Assembly: GCF_032118995.1 (NCBI RefSeq)
Contig: NC_092656.1
Span: 12,638,261-12,702,260 of the forward strand
Direction: 5' to 3'
DNA: 64,000 bases
DNA from: Asterias amurensis
Lineage: Eukaryota; Echinodermata; Asteroidea; Forcipulatida; Asteriidae
The position numbers were made by a program, and so were the translations under genes. Under the pieces are notes generated by a model. It was not told the DNA's origin. It ran no database searches and was given only the letters and a program-made list of their open reading frames with translations. Positions within the stretch are counted from its first letter, which is position 1. Each line of letters opens with the position of its first letter. Below, piece after piece: positions 24,176 to 35,510 of this stretch.

Positions 24176-25539
24176 ATACATTGACGGTGTGAAACCTGAA
24201 ATTAGCTTTGTACAAAATCAATCAAGATTTGCCAAAAATTAAATTACCATGTTCTTTTTTTCACCAATATCATATCACCGGCCGGTAATATCATTGTATC
24301 AAAACTGTGTAGCGAAAAGTAACCAGATCAATTTTCATTTACAGCTAAGATAAACTTATAACGTCTTTAAGAAAAATTATTCGATTTATATAATGTTATA
24401 TTTTACGTATTTCTTTTCTTCAAATATATTTATTTTTATCTTTTTCAATCCAATGGGCTACAGAAGTTCCTGTGTTAAATAAAATATTTAACTGGTTTCC
24501 ATACGAATTATTCAACCAGGATCCAATGACAACTTGTTATCGTGATTCCCATGCTAAAATATTGAAGTATTTATTACAGTAGTTTGGCGTCAATACAGGA
24601 TTGGTAAAGATCGATTTTAAGTTAAACAAATTAACTGATTATGAAGTTATTAAGAGAACCCTTTCTCTGTGCACTTCCATCGAGAAGTGATCTATTAGTC
24701 GGGAATTATTTGGAAAAACTGAAGCAAACCTGATTTATTCCAACCAAAATCATTTAGGCCTTAATGTGTATACTATTTACAATTACACATGATTGTAGAC
24801 CAGCATGCACCACATTCAACAGTTATTACTTGTACATTGGGTAATTGTGTAAAGGTCGTGGAATGTAGCTTCAGATTTCTCAGAAGAAAAACAAAACAAT
24901 GTCTTGTAAAATAATGTTTTCTATACCTTGTCAAGCAATGATATCGATGCACACTTCAATTTAAAATTGTTGGCCCAATGCAACTGACGCCATCACCAAT
25001 GATCCTAAAAGTGACATTATTATGTTGGTTGTTCAGTGCACATCATGGTCGATGCATGCTGAGCTTGCATTTTATTTAATGGTCTGTATTATGACTGCGG
25101 TTTTAAGTCTGGAAACTGAGGCAGCAAAATGCGTAGTATTTACGAAGTACTGCGGTTGTTGAAAATATATCATTGTTTACCCCAGAACATGTAAGTGTAA
25201 AAGCGTTACCGCGGTAACGCTTCTCTGGGTGTGTATTCCCATTTAGAGTTTAATTCCTGCTTGGACATTCGCTCCGGACTTTTGGCGATACAACATAAAC
25301 ACGACCACCATTTTGAAATAACATATTCAAAGGTTAGTTTCATTGTATAGTGTACCTACATTTTTATAGGATGGAAACATTTAAATGTTCTAACAACTAA
25401 AAGGCACAGCCTAATTTGCCTTTCACAAAGTAGGTTTTACTCCCAAAATTTCAAATTAAGTGCAAATTACAGCCGCATGTGACGTTGGTGAATGAGTTTT
25501 ACGTTCGTTATGAAATCAAAGGGTTTGAAAATTTTTCTC
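24176..25539. other. Intergenic stretch, no gene seen
   Basis: AT-rich sequence without a convincing open frame or repeat of the named families. A short perfect palindrome, GCGTTACCGCGGTAACGC, lies near 25203-25220. Confidence 0.3.
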
Positions 25540-25828
25540 CAAGTAGAATGTTTTGATCAACACAAAGTGGTTAGTAACACTTCAAAACTGCACAGTTGTA
25601 CGTTTATGCCGCAAACTTACCCGGTCGGCCACTATGGAGTGCAAATTTGGGCTCGACAAAATGGCCGACTGTGTTTCTTTGCGACGTGAAAGGAAAAACT
25701 CACAATTATTGCGAGGCATGTTTTTGCTGATCGCTATATTATTCTACTTTTAAATATTACACAAACTGTTTCAAACGCTTTTTAAAGACCAACTCGCCCG
25801 ATCCAAGGCAATGTGTTCCTTCAACACA
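25540..25828. mobile_element. Family A MITE, degenerate copy
   Basis: It keeps CCGGTCGGCCACTATGGAGT, AAATGGCCGACTGTGTT and the right end CCGATCCAAGGCAATGTGTTCCTT. The left arm is diverged or lost. It stands about 65 bases from an intact family A copy. Confidence 0.6.
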
Positions 25829-25892
25829 ACATTACATGTTAAACCCAATAGTATATTGTATGGATCGTTCATTTATACTCGAACGAACAATC

Positions 25893-26282
25893 TTAAAGGA
25901 ACACGTTGCCTTGGATCGGTCGAGTTGGTCTTTGAAAAGCGTATGTAATCGTTTGTTATAGAATGCATATGATTAGAAAGACATTTTAAAAGTAGAATAT
26001 AATGATCCACACAAGTATCACTCGAAATTGCGTGGTTTTCCTTTTACCTCGTCAACAAACACGGTCGGCCATTTATGGGAGTCAAAATTTTGACTCCCAT
26101 AAATGGCCGACCGTGTTCGTTCGCAAAATAAAAGGAAAACCACGCAACTTCGTGGCAAATGTGTGTGGATTACTGTATTCTACTTTTTAAACATCTTTCT
26201 AACCATATGCATTTTATAACAAACGGTTGCATACGCTTTTCAAAGACCAACTCGACCGATCCAAGGCAACGTGTTCCTTTAA
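25893..26282. mobile_element. Family A palindromic MITE, copy 3, next to the gene 4 stop
   Basis: 390 bp with ends TTAAAGGAACACGTTGCC and GGCAACGTGTTCCTTTAA. It ends 15 bases from the gene 4 stop codon, so any gene 4 transcript longer than that includes it in the 3' untranslated region, where it would fold as a long hairpin. Confidence 0.82.
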
Positions 26283-26297
26283 AGGTGTTGTAATAGA

Positions 26298-29200
26298 CTA
26301 CCCTTCGGCTGTTTCCAGTGGTAGACCAGCAATTGCAACCGAATCTCTTTGTGTGCTCATCTCGATTGTTTCATACCTTCCTCCTTTGTTGATCAGTGGT
26401 ACATTGGTACGGTTCTTTTTGATGAAGTAAACTCCAACAGCCGCTCCGGCTATCAGTGCGAGGCCCCCGAGTACGCCACCGACCGCCCCGCCGGTCATCC
26501 TTCCCGATGTGTCATGCTGTCCATTGACGTGGTTGACGATACCCCCTACGGTAACACTGTGATGGGTTTCGTCGTACACACCACTAGTACCGGGATTGAC
26601 ACCTCCTCGTCCCGTTCCCCCGCCGTTACCTGGCTGGTTTTGCCCAGGCAGGTTCGGGCTCTGTCCGCGTCCTGACGGAATCCTACCGTTCCCGTCAACT
26701 GGAAGATGTGTCAACCGATCTCTCGGGCTAGGAGTTGGTATTCCGACAGCGGTTCCCCGTCCAGCTGGAATGCCGAAGCCTGGCCTTCCGCCAGAGCTAG
26801 CAGTCCCAGTTCCTGATCCGGTAGAGCCTGATGTTCCGGTTCCAGTTCCAGTACCAGTTCCTGTACCAAAGCCGGTACCAGTGCCTGTACCCCTGCCTGT
26901 ACCTGTGCCGGTACCAGTACCAGTTCCGGTTCCACCGTAACCGCCCCTCCCAACAGTTCCACCATTGCCATAGGTGCCTTCTCCGCCAACTGACCCCTCT
27001 GACCCAAAATCCACACCGGGCCCGAAAGGCCCAACTGAACCTTCTCCTTCCATAGTTCCACCTGTGCCTCCTGTGCCTCCCACCCCTCCGGTCCCTCCGG
27101 TCCCTCCGGTCCCTCCGGTCCCTCCCGTCCCTCCGGTCCCTCCCGTCTTTCCCGTCCCTCCCGTCCCTCCCACTCCTCCCGTCCCTCCCGTCCCTCCCGT
27201 CCCCCTACCAGCTGCTCCTCCGACAGCTCCGGTTCCAACTCCCGGACCTCCAGTACCACCTTGCCCTCCACTACCCGTACCAGTAGCTCCCGTTCCCCCA
27301 GTTCCCCCAAAACCCCCAGTGCCCCCTGGGTAACCGGTTCCCCCGGTCCCGCTTGATGTTCCAGTGCCCCCGGTCCCACCTGTTCCACCGGTCCCGCTAG
27401 AGGTTCCAGCTCCTCCAGTCCCACTCGCAGTTCCAGTTCCCACAGTCCCACCGGTTCCCCCGGTCCCAGTTGTGGTTCCCGTTCTCCCAGAATCGTCTGA
27501 GGTACCAGTTCCGGTCCAACCCTTTTTCCTTTTGTTCGTTTCTGACTCTTCTGAACTCTTGCTATTTTCGTCTCCTTGTTGAGGAGCAAAGGGTTGTTTT
27601 TCGAACTTAACAGGTTCGGATGATAGAGGTTTATTCAATTTAGTCACAGTTGGTGGTAAAGTGACATTACCTCTATTGGTCGGGCTACCCGGAAGCCCGT
27701 AGTTCGGATTTACATTACCAGTGTTCACTTCTGGGGTTCCTGCTGCTGGCCCATTCACTGGGGTTCCCGGAACGTTTGGTGATCCAGAAACAGGATTTCC
27801 ATTCGGTGATCCAACACCTGGGTTACCATTTGGTGATCCCGAGGCTGGATTTCCATTGGGAGTTCCAGATCCCGGATTGCTGCCTCCCCCACCACTAGCA
27901 CTTCCATTTGTAACTCTAGGATCAGTCGCGTTTGGATTTGTGTTTGTCGTACCGGATATGGGATTTCCAGTCATGCCTGTACCCGAAGTTCCATTCGTTG
28001 TTCCGCCAGAGGTACCCCCACCAGGGTTTCCGTTAACCCCAGGATCCGGAACTCCAGCTTCTGTTCCACCACTTGAATTTGTGTTTGACGATCCGGATTT
28101 AGGACTTCCGTTCACGCCTGTACCTGAAGTTCCATTCGTTGTTCCACCACTCGAATTATTTACACCCGGATTATTGCTAGAGGTCCCCCCGCCAGGGTTT
28201 CCGTTAACCCCAGGATCCGGAACTCCAGCTGCTGTTCCACCACTTGAATTTGTGTTTGACGATCCGGATTTAGGACTTCCATTCACGCCTGTACCTGAAG
28301 TTCCATTCGTTGTTCCAACACTCAGATTATTTACACCCGGATTATTGCTAGAGGTCCCCGCTCCAGGGTTTCCGTTAACCCCAGGATCCGGAACTCCAGC
28401 TGCTGTTCCACCACTTGAGTTTGTGTTTGACGATCCGGATTTAGGAATTCCGTTCACGCCTGTACCTGAAGTTCCATTCGTTGTTCCACCACTCGGATTA
28501 TTTACACCCGGATTATTGCTAGAGGTCCCCCCGCCAGGGTTTCCGTTAACCCCAGGATTCGGAACTCCAGCTGCTGTTCCACCACTTGAATTTGTGTTTG
28601 ACGATCCGGATTTAGGACTTCCATTCAGCCTGTACCTGAAGTTCCATTCGTTGTTCCACCACTCGGATTGTTTACACCCGGATTATTGCTAGAGGTCCCC
28701 CCGCCAGGGTTTCCGTTAACCCCAGGATCCGGAACTCCAGCTGCTGTTCCACCACTTGAGTTTGTGTTTGACGATCCGGATTGAGGACTTCCGTTCACGC
28801 CTGTACCTGAAGTTCCATTCGTTGTTCCACCACTCGGATTATTTACACCCGGATTAATTGCTAGAGGTCCCCCGCCAGGGTTTCCGTTAACCCCAGGATC
28901 CGGAACTCCAGCTGCTGTTCCACCACTTGAGTTTGTGTTTGACGATCCGGATTAGGAATTCCGTTCACGCCTGTACCTGAAGTTCCATTCGTTGTTCCAC
29001 CAATCAGATTATTTACACCCGGATTATTGCTAGAGGTCCCCGCTCCAGGGTTTCCGTTAACCCCAGGATCCAGAACTCCAGCTTCTGTTCCACCACTTGA
29101 ATTTGTGTTTGACGATCCGGATTTAGGACTTCCGTTCACGCCTGTACCTGAAGTTCCATTCGTTGTTCCACCACTCGGATTGTTTACACCCGGATTATTG

Positions 29201-31330
29201 CTAGAGGTCCCCCCGCCAGGGTTTCCATTAACCCAGGATCCGGAACTCCAGCTGCTGTTCCACCACTTGAGTTTGTGTTTGACGATCCGGATTGAGGACT
29301 TCCGTTCACGCCTGTACCTGAAGTTCCATTCGTTGTTCCACCACTCGGATTATTTACACCCGATTATTGCTAGAGGTCCCCCCGCCCAGGGTTTCCGTTA
29401 ACCCCAGGATCCGGAACTCCCAGCTGCTGTTCCACCACTTGAGTTTGTGTTTGACGATCCGGATTTAGGAATTCCGTTCACGCCTGTACCTGAAGTTCCT
29501 TCGTTGTTCCACCAATCAGATTATTTACACCCGGATTATTGCTAGAGGTCCCCGCTCCAGGGTTTCCGTTAACCCCAGGATCCAGAACTCCAGCTTCTGT
29601 TCCACCACTTGAATTTGTGTTTGACGATCCGGATTTAGGACTTCCGTTCACGCCTGTACCTGAAGTTCCATTCGTTGTTCCACCACTCGGATTATTTACA
29701 CCCGGATTATTGCTAGAGGTCCCCCCGCCAGGGTTTCCGTTAACCCCAGGATCCGGAACTCCAGCTGGTGTTCCACCACTTGAGTTTGTGTTTGACGATC
29801 CGGATTTAGGACTTCCGCCCACGCCTGTACCTGAAGTTCCATTCGTTGTTCCACCACTCGGACTATTTACACCCGGATTATTGCTAGAGGTCCCCCCGCC
29901 AGGGGTTTCCGTTAACCCCAGGATCCGGAACTCCAGCTGCTGTTCCACCACTTGAGTTTGTGTTTGACGATCCGGATTTAGGACTTCCGTTCACGCCTGT
30001 ACCTGAAGTTCCATTTGTTGTTCCACCACTCGGATTATTAACACCCGGATTATTAGTAGAGGTACCTGTGCCAGGGTTTCCATTAACCCCGGGATCCGGA
30101 ACTCCGGCTGCTGTTCCATCACCTGGTTGTGTGTTCGTTGTCCCCGTTCCTGTTACCCCTGAGTCCGGAGCTACTCCAACTTTTGGGGTATTTGGGTTCC
30201 ATGATTGGATTATAGCGCCACCTTTTGACATTCCAGTGTCAGTTGCACCATTTGTCCTCGCGTTCCCGCCTTTTTGTGTTACACCAGCACGTCCGACTGG
30301 TTCTGTATCTGCCAGCAGTCCGTTTGTGACACTTGACCTCACAGTCGGCAAAATGACTGGTGTGGTTGGTTGAGCGCCACCAGCGTTACCATTAGTAAAT
30401 GCCATAATAGGCCCTCTCGGTAGAAAGCCTTTCTCTGTGTCTATACGTCCGACCGGCACACCAAAGCTGTGAGTTTTTCCTGGTGGAGGGGTGGGTGTCC
30501 CGATGTTGTCATTTGAGCCTGCTGTTGCGACTGTAATTAAATGAATAAAATAAACAAAATAAACAAACACGAACTAAACAAAGTATTGTTAAGTGACTTT
30601 CACCAACAAACTCCCCTTTTCAAGACTAAAAAAAAAACTATCACCCACATCTACCCCAAAAGGCAAAATAAAAACTATCGCCATGAGTTTATGTTAAGCA
30701 AAGTATAGTCACCTTGAATTTGATAACACTATTTTGAAGAAAAAAAAGTGTACAGTACACAATCAACTTAGAAGGTCAAGTTCACTTCATGAAGTTATCA
30801 CAAGTTAAAATATCATTTAGACTTCGAGAAAGATTCTTCTAGGGTGGAAACGTTAACTATGTTGTGCAAGTTAAAACATCGGCACCCCGAACAAAGATAT
30901 TGACAAAATAGGGACACTGCCAATATCGGGCTAGATATCTCAGTTGGTAGAGCGTTGGTTCGAATCCCACTCTAGTCAACTCTTTGTTCAACCTCAAAAA
31001 TCAAATTAAAATATCTAAAAAAATACTGGGGAAAAAATACGACGACGCTTGAAAAGTAGAATGGGTTAAAGTTCCCTCATAAGGAAAAAACTTGTGCACT
31101 GTTCCCCAACAACATACCTATCCGGGGAGTAAGAACAACCCTGCCATTAACAGGTGTCTCATTTACATTCATGAATCAACCTAAAGTCGCCCACTCAATT
31201 AATACCTTTCAAAAATTTCTACAAAAAAATCACAATCAACATTTAAAAAAGGTAACAAAAATGTATCATGTCTCTTACCAGACGCCAGACTGCAGACAAG
31301 GAACAACTTCAGCAACCAAATCGCCGCCAT
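26298..31330 (-). CDS. Gene 4: large Gly/Asn/Thr-rich repeat membrane protein, two exons, frame breaks in the repeat array
   Basis: Exon 1 is 31279..31330 and exon 2 is 26298..30530, phase 1, with a 748-bp intron (donor GTAAGAGAC, acceptor AATTACAG). The signal peptide is MAAIWLLKLFLVCSLASVAT then AG, with likely cleavage before SNDN. A unique region of about 130 residues follows, then about twelve copies of a 57-residue repeat (NGTSGTGVNGSPKSGSSNTN; GVPDPGVNGNPGGGTSSNNP), an 8-residue PNGNPxSG repeat, a Lys/Glu-rich spacer, Gly-Gly-Thr runs and Gly-Thr runs. The membrane segment has GxxxG spacing (AVGGVLGGLALIAGAAVGVY), and the tail is 40 residues with RYETIEMS. The frame is not continuous: about ten single-base gains and losses between 28620 and 29910 sum to -2. 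Flanking units are intact. Either the assembly is unpolished here or the gene is decaying. It is not collagen (no Gly-X-Y register). Intact length would be near 1400 aa. Confidence 0.75.
26815..27500 (-). repeat. Gly-Thr and Gly-Gly-Thr coding minisatellites in gene 4
   Basis: Two short-period arrays lie in the coding frame: a 6-bp GGTACC-like unit (Gly-Thr) at about 26825-26935 and a 9-bp GGAGGGACC unit (Gly-Gly-Thr) at about 27055-27500, with Val, Ser and Ala variants. They are open without a break in the coding frame. Confidence 0.8.
27990..30130 (-). repeat. 171-bp (57-codon) tandem repeat array in gene 4
   Basis: Copies of the anchor CCATTCGTTGTTCC start at 28132, 28303, 28474, 28644, 28815, 28985, 29156, 29326, 29498, 29668, 29839 and 30011. 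The spacing is 170-172 bases, against 171 for an in-frame unit. A shorter unit precedes at 27991. Variant marks (CCAATCAGATT, CCGCTCCAGG, CCAGAACTCCAGCTTC) recur together at 28985 and 29498, three units or 513 bases apart, so a block of three units was duplicated. Confidence 0.93.
30928..31010 (+). mobile_element. tRNA-derived SINE-like fragment lacking the anticodon arm, in gene 4 intron
   Basis: GGCTAGATATCTCAGTTGGTAGAGC (A box) runs straight into GTTGGTTCGAATCCCAC (B box), and TCTAGTCAACTCTTTGTTCAACC follows. The 5' GGCTAGA can pair with TCTAGTC, but the anticodon arm is missing. Confidence 0.5.
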
Positions 31331-31360
31331 CTTGGGCTTTATGTCTCGCCCGAGTTCTTT

Positions 31361-31370
31361 TTTTTATATA
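31361..31370 (-). promoter_or_regulatory. TATA box of gene 4, with a TISU-type start
   Basis: TATATAAAAA on the minus strand ends only 31 bases above the start codon, which predicts a leader of about ten bases or fewer. The start itself reads CAAGATGGCGGC, an exact match to the TISU consensus SAASATGGCGGC known to direct initiation on very short leaders. Confidence 0.6.
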
Positions 31371-31945
31371 TAATGTCAATGCTTATAGTAACAAGACATG
31401 AGCCCGTACACTGTCCCTGTCTTTAAAGCTAATTGCTAGCTTGATACAGAGGTTTGTGTTCTGAAGAAGGAGCGCAAAGTATGACAACACCAAGCCGAGC
31501 TTGCTTCGCCTGTCTTCCGTTCTGGTTTTTTTTTTTACACTGTAATACTTGATCGTGAGCCACAGACGCGTGATTCATGATCTATCCTTTTTAAGGTCAA
31601 GAAATGACTCGTCTTAAACTCGTGCCAGCAGTTATTTTTTTTTTTTTCCTTTTTGGAGTCCTTTTTTATATAAAGCAAGGCAAGCTTGACCTGTTAATTT
31701 GATATTTCGTGTATCTTATCATATCCAGGTTGAGCAGGTGGTAATTAATTGAAGCTGGGAGATATGCTGAGCGATTGTAATTGCTTCCGACAACTGGAAT
31801 GATTACAGGAGTGGTGTTTTAATATGAAATGAAGAAATAGTTTGGATGTGTCTTTTTTAGCGGTGACTAATTTGTACCTCATTTATCAGGGTGTTTCCTG
31901 GCTGGAACAGTTGATAAACAAATGTCTGTTTTAAAATACCACCTT

Positions 31946-32331
31946 TAAAGACATTGGACAATATTGGTAATTGTCAAAGACTAGTCTTCACAGTTAGTGT
32001 ATCTCAACATATGCATACAATAACAAAGCTGTGAAAATTTGAGCTCAATCGGTCGTCGAATTTGCGAGATAATAATGAAAGAAGAAAAAACCCTTGTGTC
32101 ACGAATTTGTGTGCTTTCTGATGCTTGATTTCGAGACCTCAAATTCTAAACTTGAGGTCTCGAAATCAAATTCACGGAAAATTACTTCTTTGTCGAAAAC
32201 TACGTCACTTCAGAGGGAGCTGTTTCTCACAATGTTTTATACCATCAACCTCTCCCCATTACTCGTAATCAAGTAAGGTTTTACGATGATAATCATTTTG
32301 AGTAATTATCAATAGTGTCCACTGCCTTTAA
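31946..32331 (+). mobile_element. Family B short element, copy 6
   Basis: It runs from TTTAAAGACATTGGACAATATTGGTAATTGTC to ATCAATAGTGTCCACTGCCTTTAA, with the central palindrome GATTTCGAGACCTCAAATTC and its complement. It lies about 0.6 kb upstream of gene 4. Confidence 0.72.
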
Positions 32332-32549
32332 TGATAGAACAACGAGAATATCCGCTGCATGAAACATTGTTGACAGAATTTATAAATGTTCATCAGATTG
32401 CTAGATTGAATGGGTAAAAGTATAGGAAACCTAATTTCGTCTTCAAATTATTGTCTACTTCTCGTTTGTTTCAATCTCGATTGGTGTAGACGAATGCCAT
32501 GTATACTGTGTGTGTTTTAATGGGACAAAACAAACGGCTATCTGCACTC

Positions 32550-32836
32550 CTAAAACAGAAAAAAAGGATCAGAATTGACCCGAAATCATCATCCCAGGGG
32601 CTTGACTCATTTTCGGGTCAGGCTTACCCCAACTCTGACACAAAATGGGTCAGGCCCCACGAGACCCGGATCCAGGTCAACTCTGTCCAGGGGTCGATTT
32701 CACCGAAACCTTTTTTTTTTTTTTTACTTCGGACAAGTTAAGTTCTGTAATCATACTCGTATTTTTACATCCAAAGTTAGGAAGCCCTAACTCGAGATAG
32801 GATTAATCCTAGCGTTTCGTGAAATCGGCTGCTGGA
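32550..32836. repeat. Family F copy 2 followed by a family D end fragment
   Basis: GAATTGACCCGAAATCATC through GAGACCCGGATCCAGGTCAAC belongs to family F (to about 32700). After a T run, AAAGTTAGGAAGCCCTAACT through CGTGAAATCGGCTGCTGGA matches one end of family D. Confidence 0.45.
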
Positions 32837-33537
32837 GTATTTGAGAGTGAATGGAAAACAATTACTAAAACATATTCAAATAACTATGGTAGACCGGGGT
32901 ACACTATGCTATTTTTGTGATGGGTGCCTTCCACCCCAAAGGCCGCCAAGGTTTAATTATAGCATTGACCTATTGGCCGATATCTGTCTTCAAAGACGAC
33001 GTGGTGTGATGGCGTCATTCCGAGCGTGATCAAACAGAAGATACCTAATCATTGCTATAACAAAACCTTAATTTGCGTTGACATTAGTAATCAATCAGAT
33101 TATGATCGGGGCATGATGTGAGAATGACTCGCCATGAACGTTCCAACTTAAACATCCGAACAGATGTAAAACTTATTGCGGAAACAATGAACAGGGTTTA
33201 ATCATTAATGCAAACAATAATTAAGCCGAAGGCCGTTGGTTGGTAAGCTTTTGCTTCGAATTTTTGTTATAGGTCTTTAAAAAAAGGAAAACTTCACATG
33301 TCGTTAAGCCGGGTTGCATTTTGATTCATTGATCTATTTTTAAATAAAGTTTAATTTGTTGCATAGTTATAGTGACACCCCCACTCCCCCCTCCCCCCCC
33401 CCCCCCCCCCCCCCTCACCCACCCATCATGCCACCCCAGCACAGCCCCAACACCAAACACACACATCGTATGACTTGAAAATCAACCAAACTTCAATTTG
33501 GTAACAAAGTGATGCTATATATGACATGTGTCTACTA

Positions 33538-34320
33538 AAGCCAGTGGACACTATTGGTAAATGTCAAAGACCAGTCTTCTCACTTGCTGTATGTCAACAT
33601 TATGCATAAATTAACTAACCTGTGAAAATTTGAGCTTGATTGGTTGTCGAAGTTGCGAGATAACTATGAAAGAAAAAAACCCTTGTCACACGAAGTTGTG
33701 AGCTTTCAGATGCTTGATTTCGAGACCTCAAATTCTAGACTTGAGGTCTCGAAATCAAATTCGTGAAAAATTACTTCTTTCTCGAAAACTACTCTACCTC
33801 AGAGGGAGCCGTTTCTCATAATGTTTTATACTATCAACCTCTCCCCATTACTCGTCACCAAGTAAGGTTTTATGCTATTAAGTATGTTGAGTAATTGCCA
33901 ATAGTGTCCCTGCTCTTAAGCCGTGTTGCATTTTTAATTCAATGATGACCTATTTTTAAATAAAGTTAAAATATGACATGTTTCTATTAAAGACCAGTAT
34001 ACGAATTTCGTCTTTGCCAAGCAAATGCTTTAAAACACACTTTTGAAAATTAAGCATTCGATTACTCAACGACGTTGCAAGAACATGTGAACGAAAAAAC
34101 ATCCTTAGTGCTGTGTGCTTGCAGATGCATGACAAAGACTTTCACGCCCGAAGCCTTTCTAATACTCAATTATGTCGTTAAAAACTTACTTCTTTTTCTA
34201 AATTATATTCTTCAAAAAATGTCGCTTCTAGCCATGTTTAATATTGTCAACAGCTCTCCTTTAGTCTTAACCATGCTTTTTAAATGTCATTCATTTTTTT
34301 TCGGAGTAATTACAAAAAAA
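33538..34320 (+). mobile_element. Family B copy 7 and an adjacent decayed copy
   Basis: 33538..33918 is a good copy (CCAGTGGACACTATTGGTAAATGTC to GCCAATAGTGTCCCTGC). 33985..34320 keeps only scattered matches such as TTAAAGACCAGT, AGTGCTGTGTGCTTGCAGATGC and GTCAACAGCTCTCC, so it is much older. A run of about 30 C lies at about 33385-33414. Confidence 0.55.
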
Positions 34321-35164
34321 ATAGACGATGAGGGCCTACCTTATTTTAATAATAATATCACCGTTTGCCAAGGGGAGGTTAGAAGTATGTTTCGAACTAA
34401 TTTCGTCAAATGTCCCTAACTTCCTGTACTCCTGGCGACCCCTTTACCCCCATCCATTAACCCCACCGTAATCCCCTGCATAGTCTCTTTATTTGGCAGT
34501 GATACAGGAGTGTCTATTTTTACCCAGCTTATATTAAATTATAATAACATCCTCCGGCGTCTTAGGATACTTTATTTCGCTTTCTTTGGCATTTAGATTG
34601 ATCCGGTACAAACATTAGAGCTGTCCCTTGACGAACATGGCTCAAACTTTCCCCCTTTTTAACGAGTTAGATAATTAAAGCATGTACTGTTTCCGCACTT
34701 CTTGACATATTAACTGGTTATTGTAACATACGTTTTAACAGCTTGGTGTTTATTTTTAGACTTCGTGAAAGCATTGCATTTTTCGTGATGGTGATATCTA
34801 AATTTAAACTATGGTCTGTATAAGGCTTGCTCTTTCACGCCTTGTTTAAACTGATAACTTTATGATGTACTCCAAAATAAAATTAACATAAATTAAGCTT
34901 AAAAGAGAAAATAAAATGCAAACTGCTTGCCAACAGACGGACCTGTGGTATAATGACCCGAGAAAGACTTTGCAAGGGTCGAAAAGTCAAGCCATTAAAA
35001 CATGTTTGCATTAAAGTAAAATGGAAACACAAGAAAACGGTGCATTTTCATGTCATGTAAAAATTACCTAATAATGAGGTATTCTCTTTTGTCTAGCAAT
35101 ACACTTGGACCTTGTTTAAACATTGAACTTTTTTCTCTACCTAATTTTGTCAGTTTTGGATTGT
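34321..35164. other. Intergenic stretch, no gene seen
   Basis: AT-rich non-coding sequence without recognisable repeat ends or domains. Confidence 0.3.
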
Positions 35165-35510
35165 TCCATAAAGCCATTGGACACTTTCGGTAAACAGTGT
35201 TTTCCAAGGCCCACACTTCGTGTATCACAACTTCTGTAAAAAATAACAAAGCAATAAAAAATTAGGCTTGATCGGTCATCGGAATCGGGAGAAAATAACG
35301 GGAAAACCGACCGTTGTTTCTGCACGTTTCGCCGTGTCATGACTTGTGTTAAATAAATCCGTAATTCTTGATATTGAGAATTTATATTAAAGCATTTCAT
35401 GGAATAATATTTCAAGAGAAGTCTTTCACCATTACCTTCTGTAAACCCAGTCAGTTATTTGTAAATCTGTGAACTTTATTTTTCTGTACCGAAAGTGTCA
35501 AATGGAGTCA
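35165..35510 (+). mobile_element. Family C short element, copy 1
   Basis: It starts AAAGCCATTGGACACTTTCGGTAAACAGTG and ends GTACCGAAAGTGTCAAATGG, giving inverted ends. It shares GGGAGAAAATAACGGGAAAACC and TTTCGCCGTGTCATGAC with copies at 49873..50235 (opposite strand) and 59196..59562. Confidence 0.65.

Noticed and set aside
23790-24221. 143-residue minus-strand frame
   Set aside because: It runs across several palindromic family E repeats and has no signal peptide, domain or splice support.
26596-30373. Pro-rich plus-strand frames opposite gene 4
   Set aside because: They are antisense of Gly/Thr codons. The sense frame has the signal peptide exon and membrane segment.
26298-30530. Collagen or fibroin assignment for gene 4
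   Set aside because: Gly is frequent but not in a Gly-X-Y register, and there are no Ala-Gly crystalline repeats or collagen C-terminal domain.
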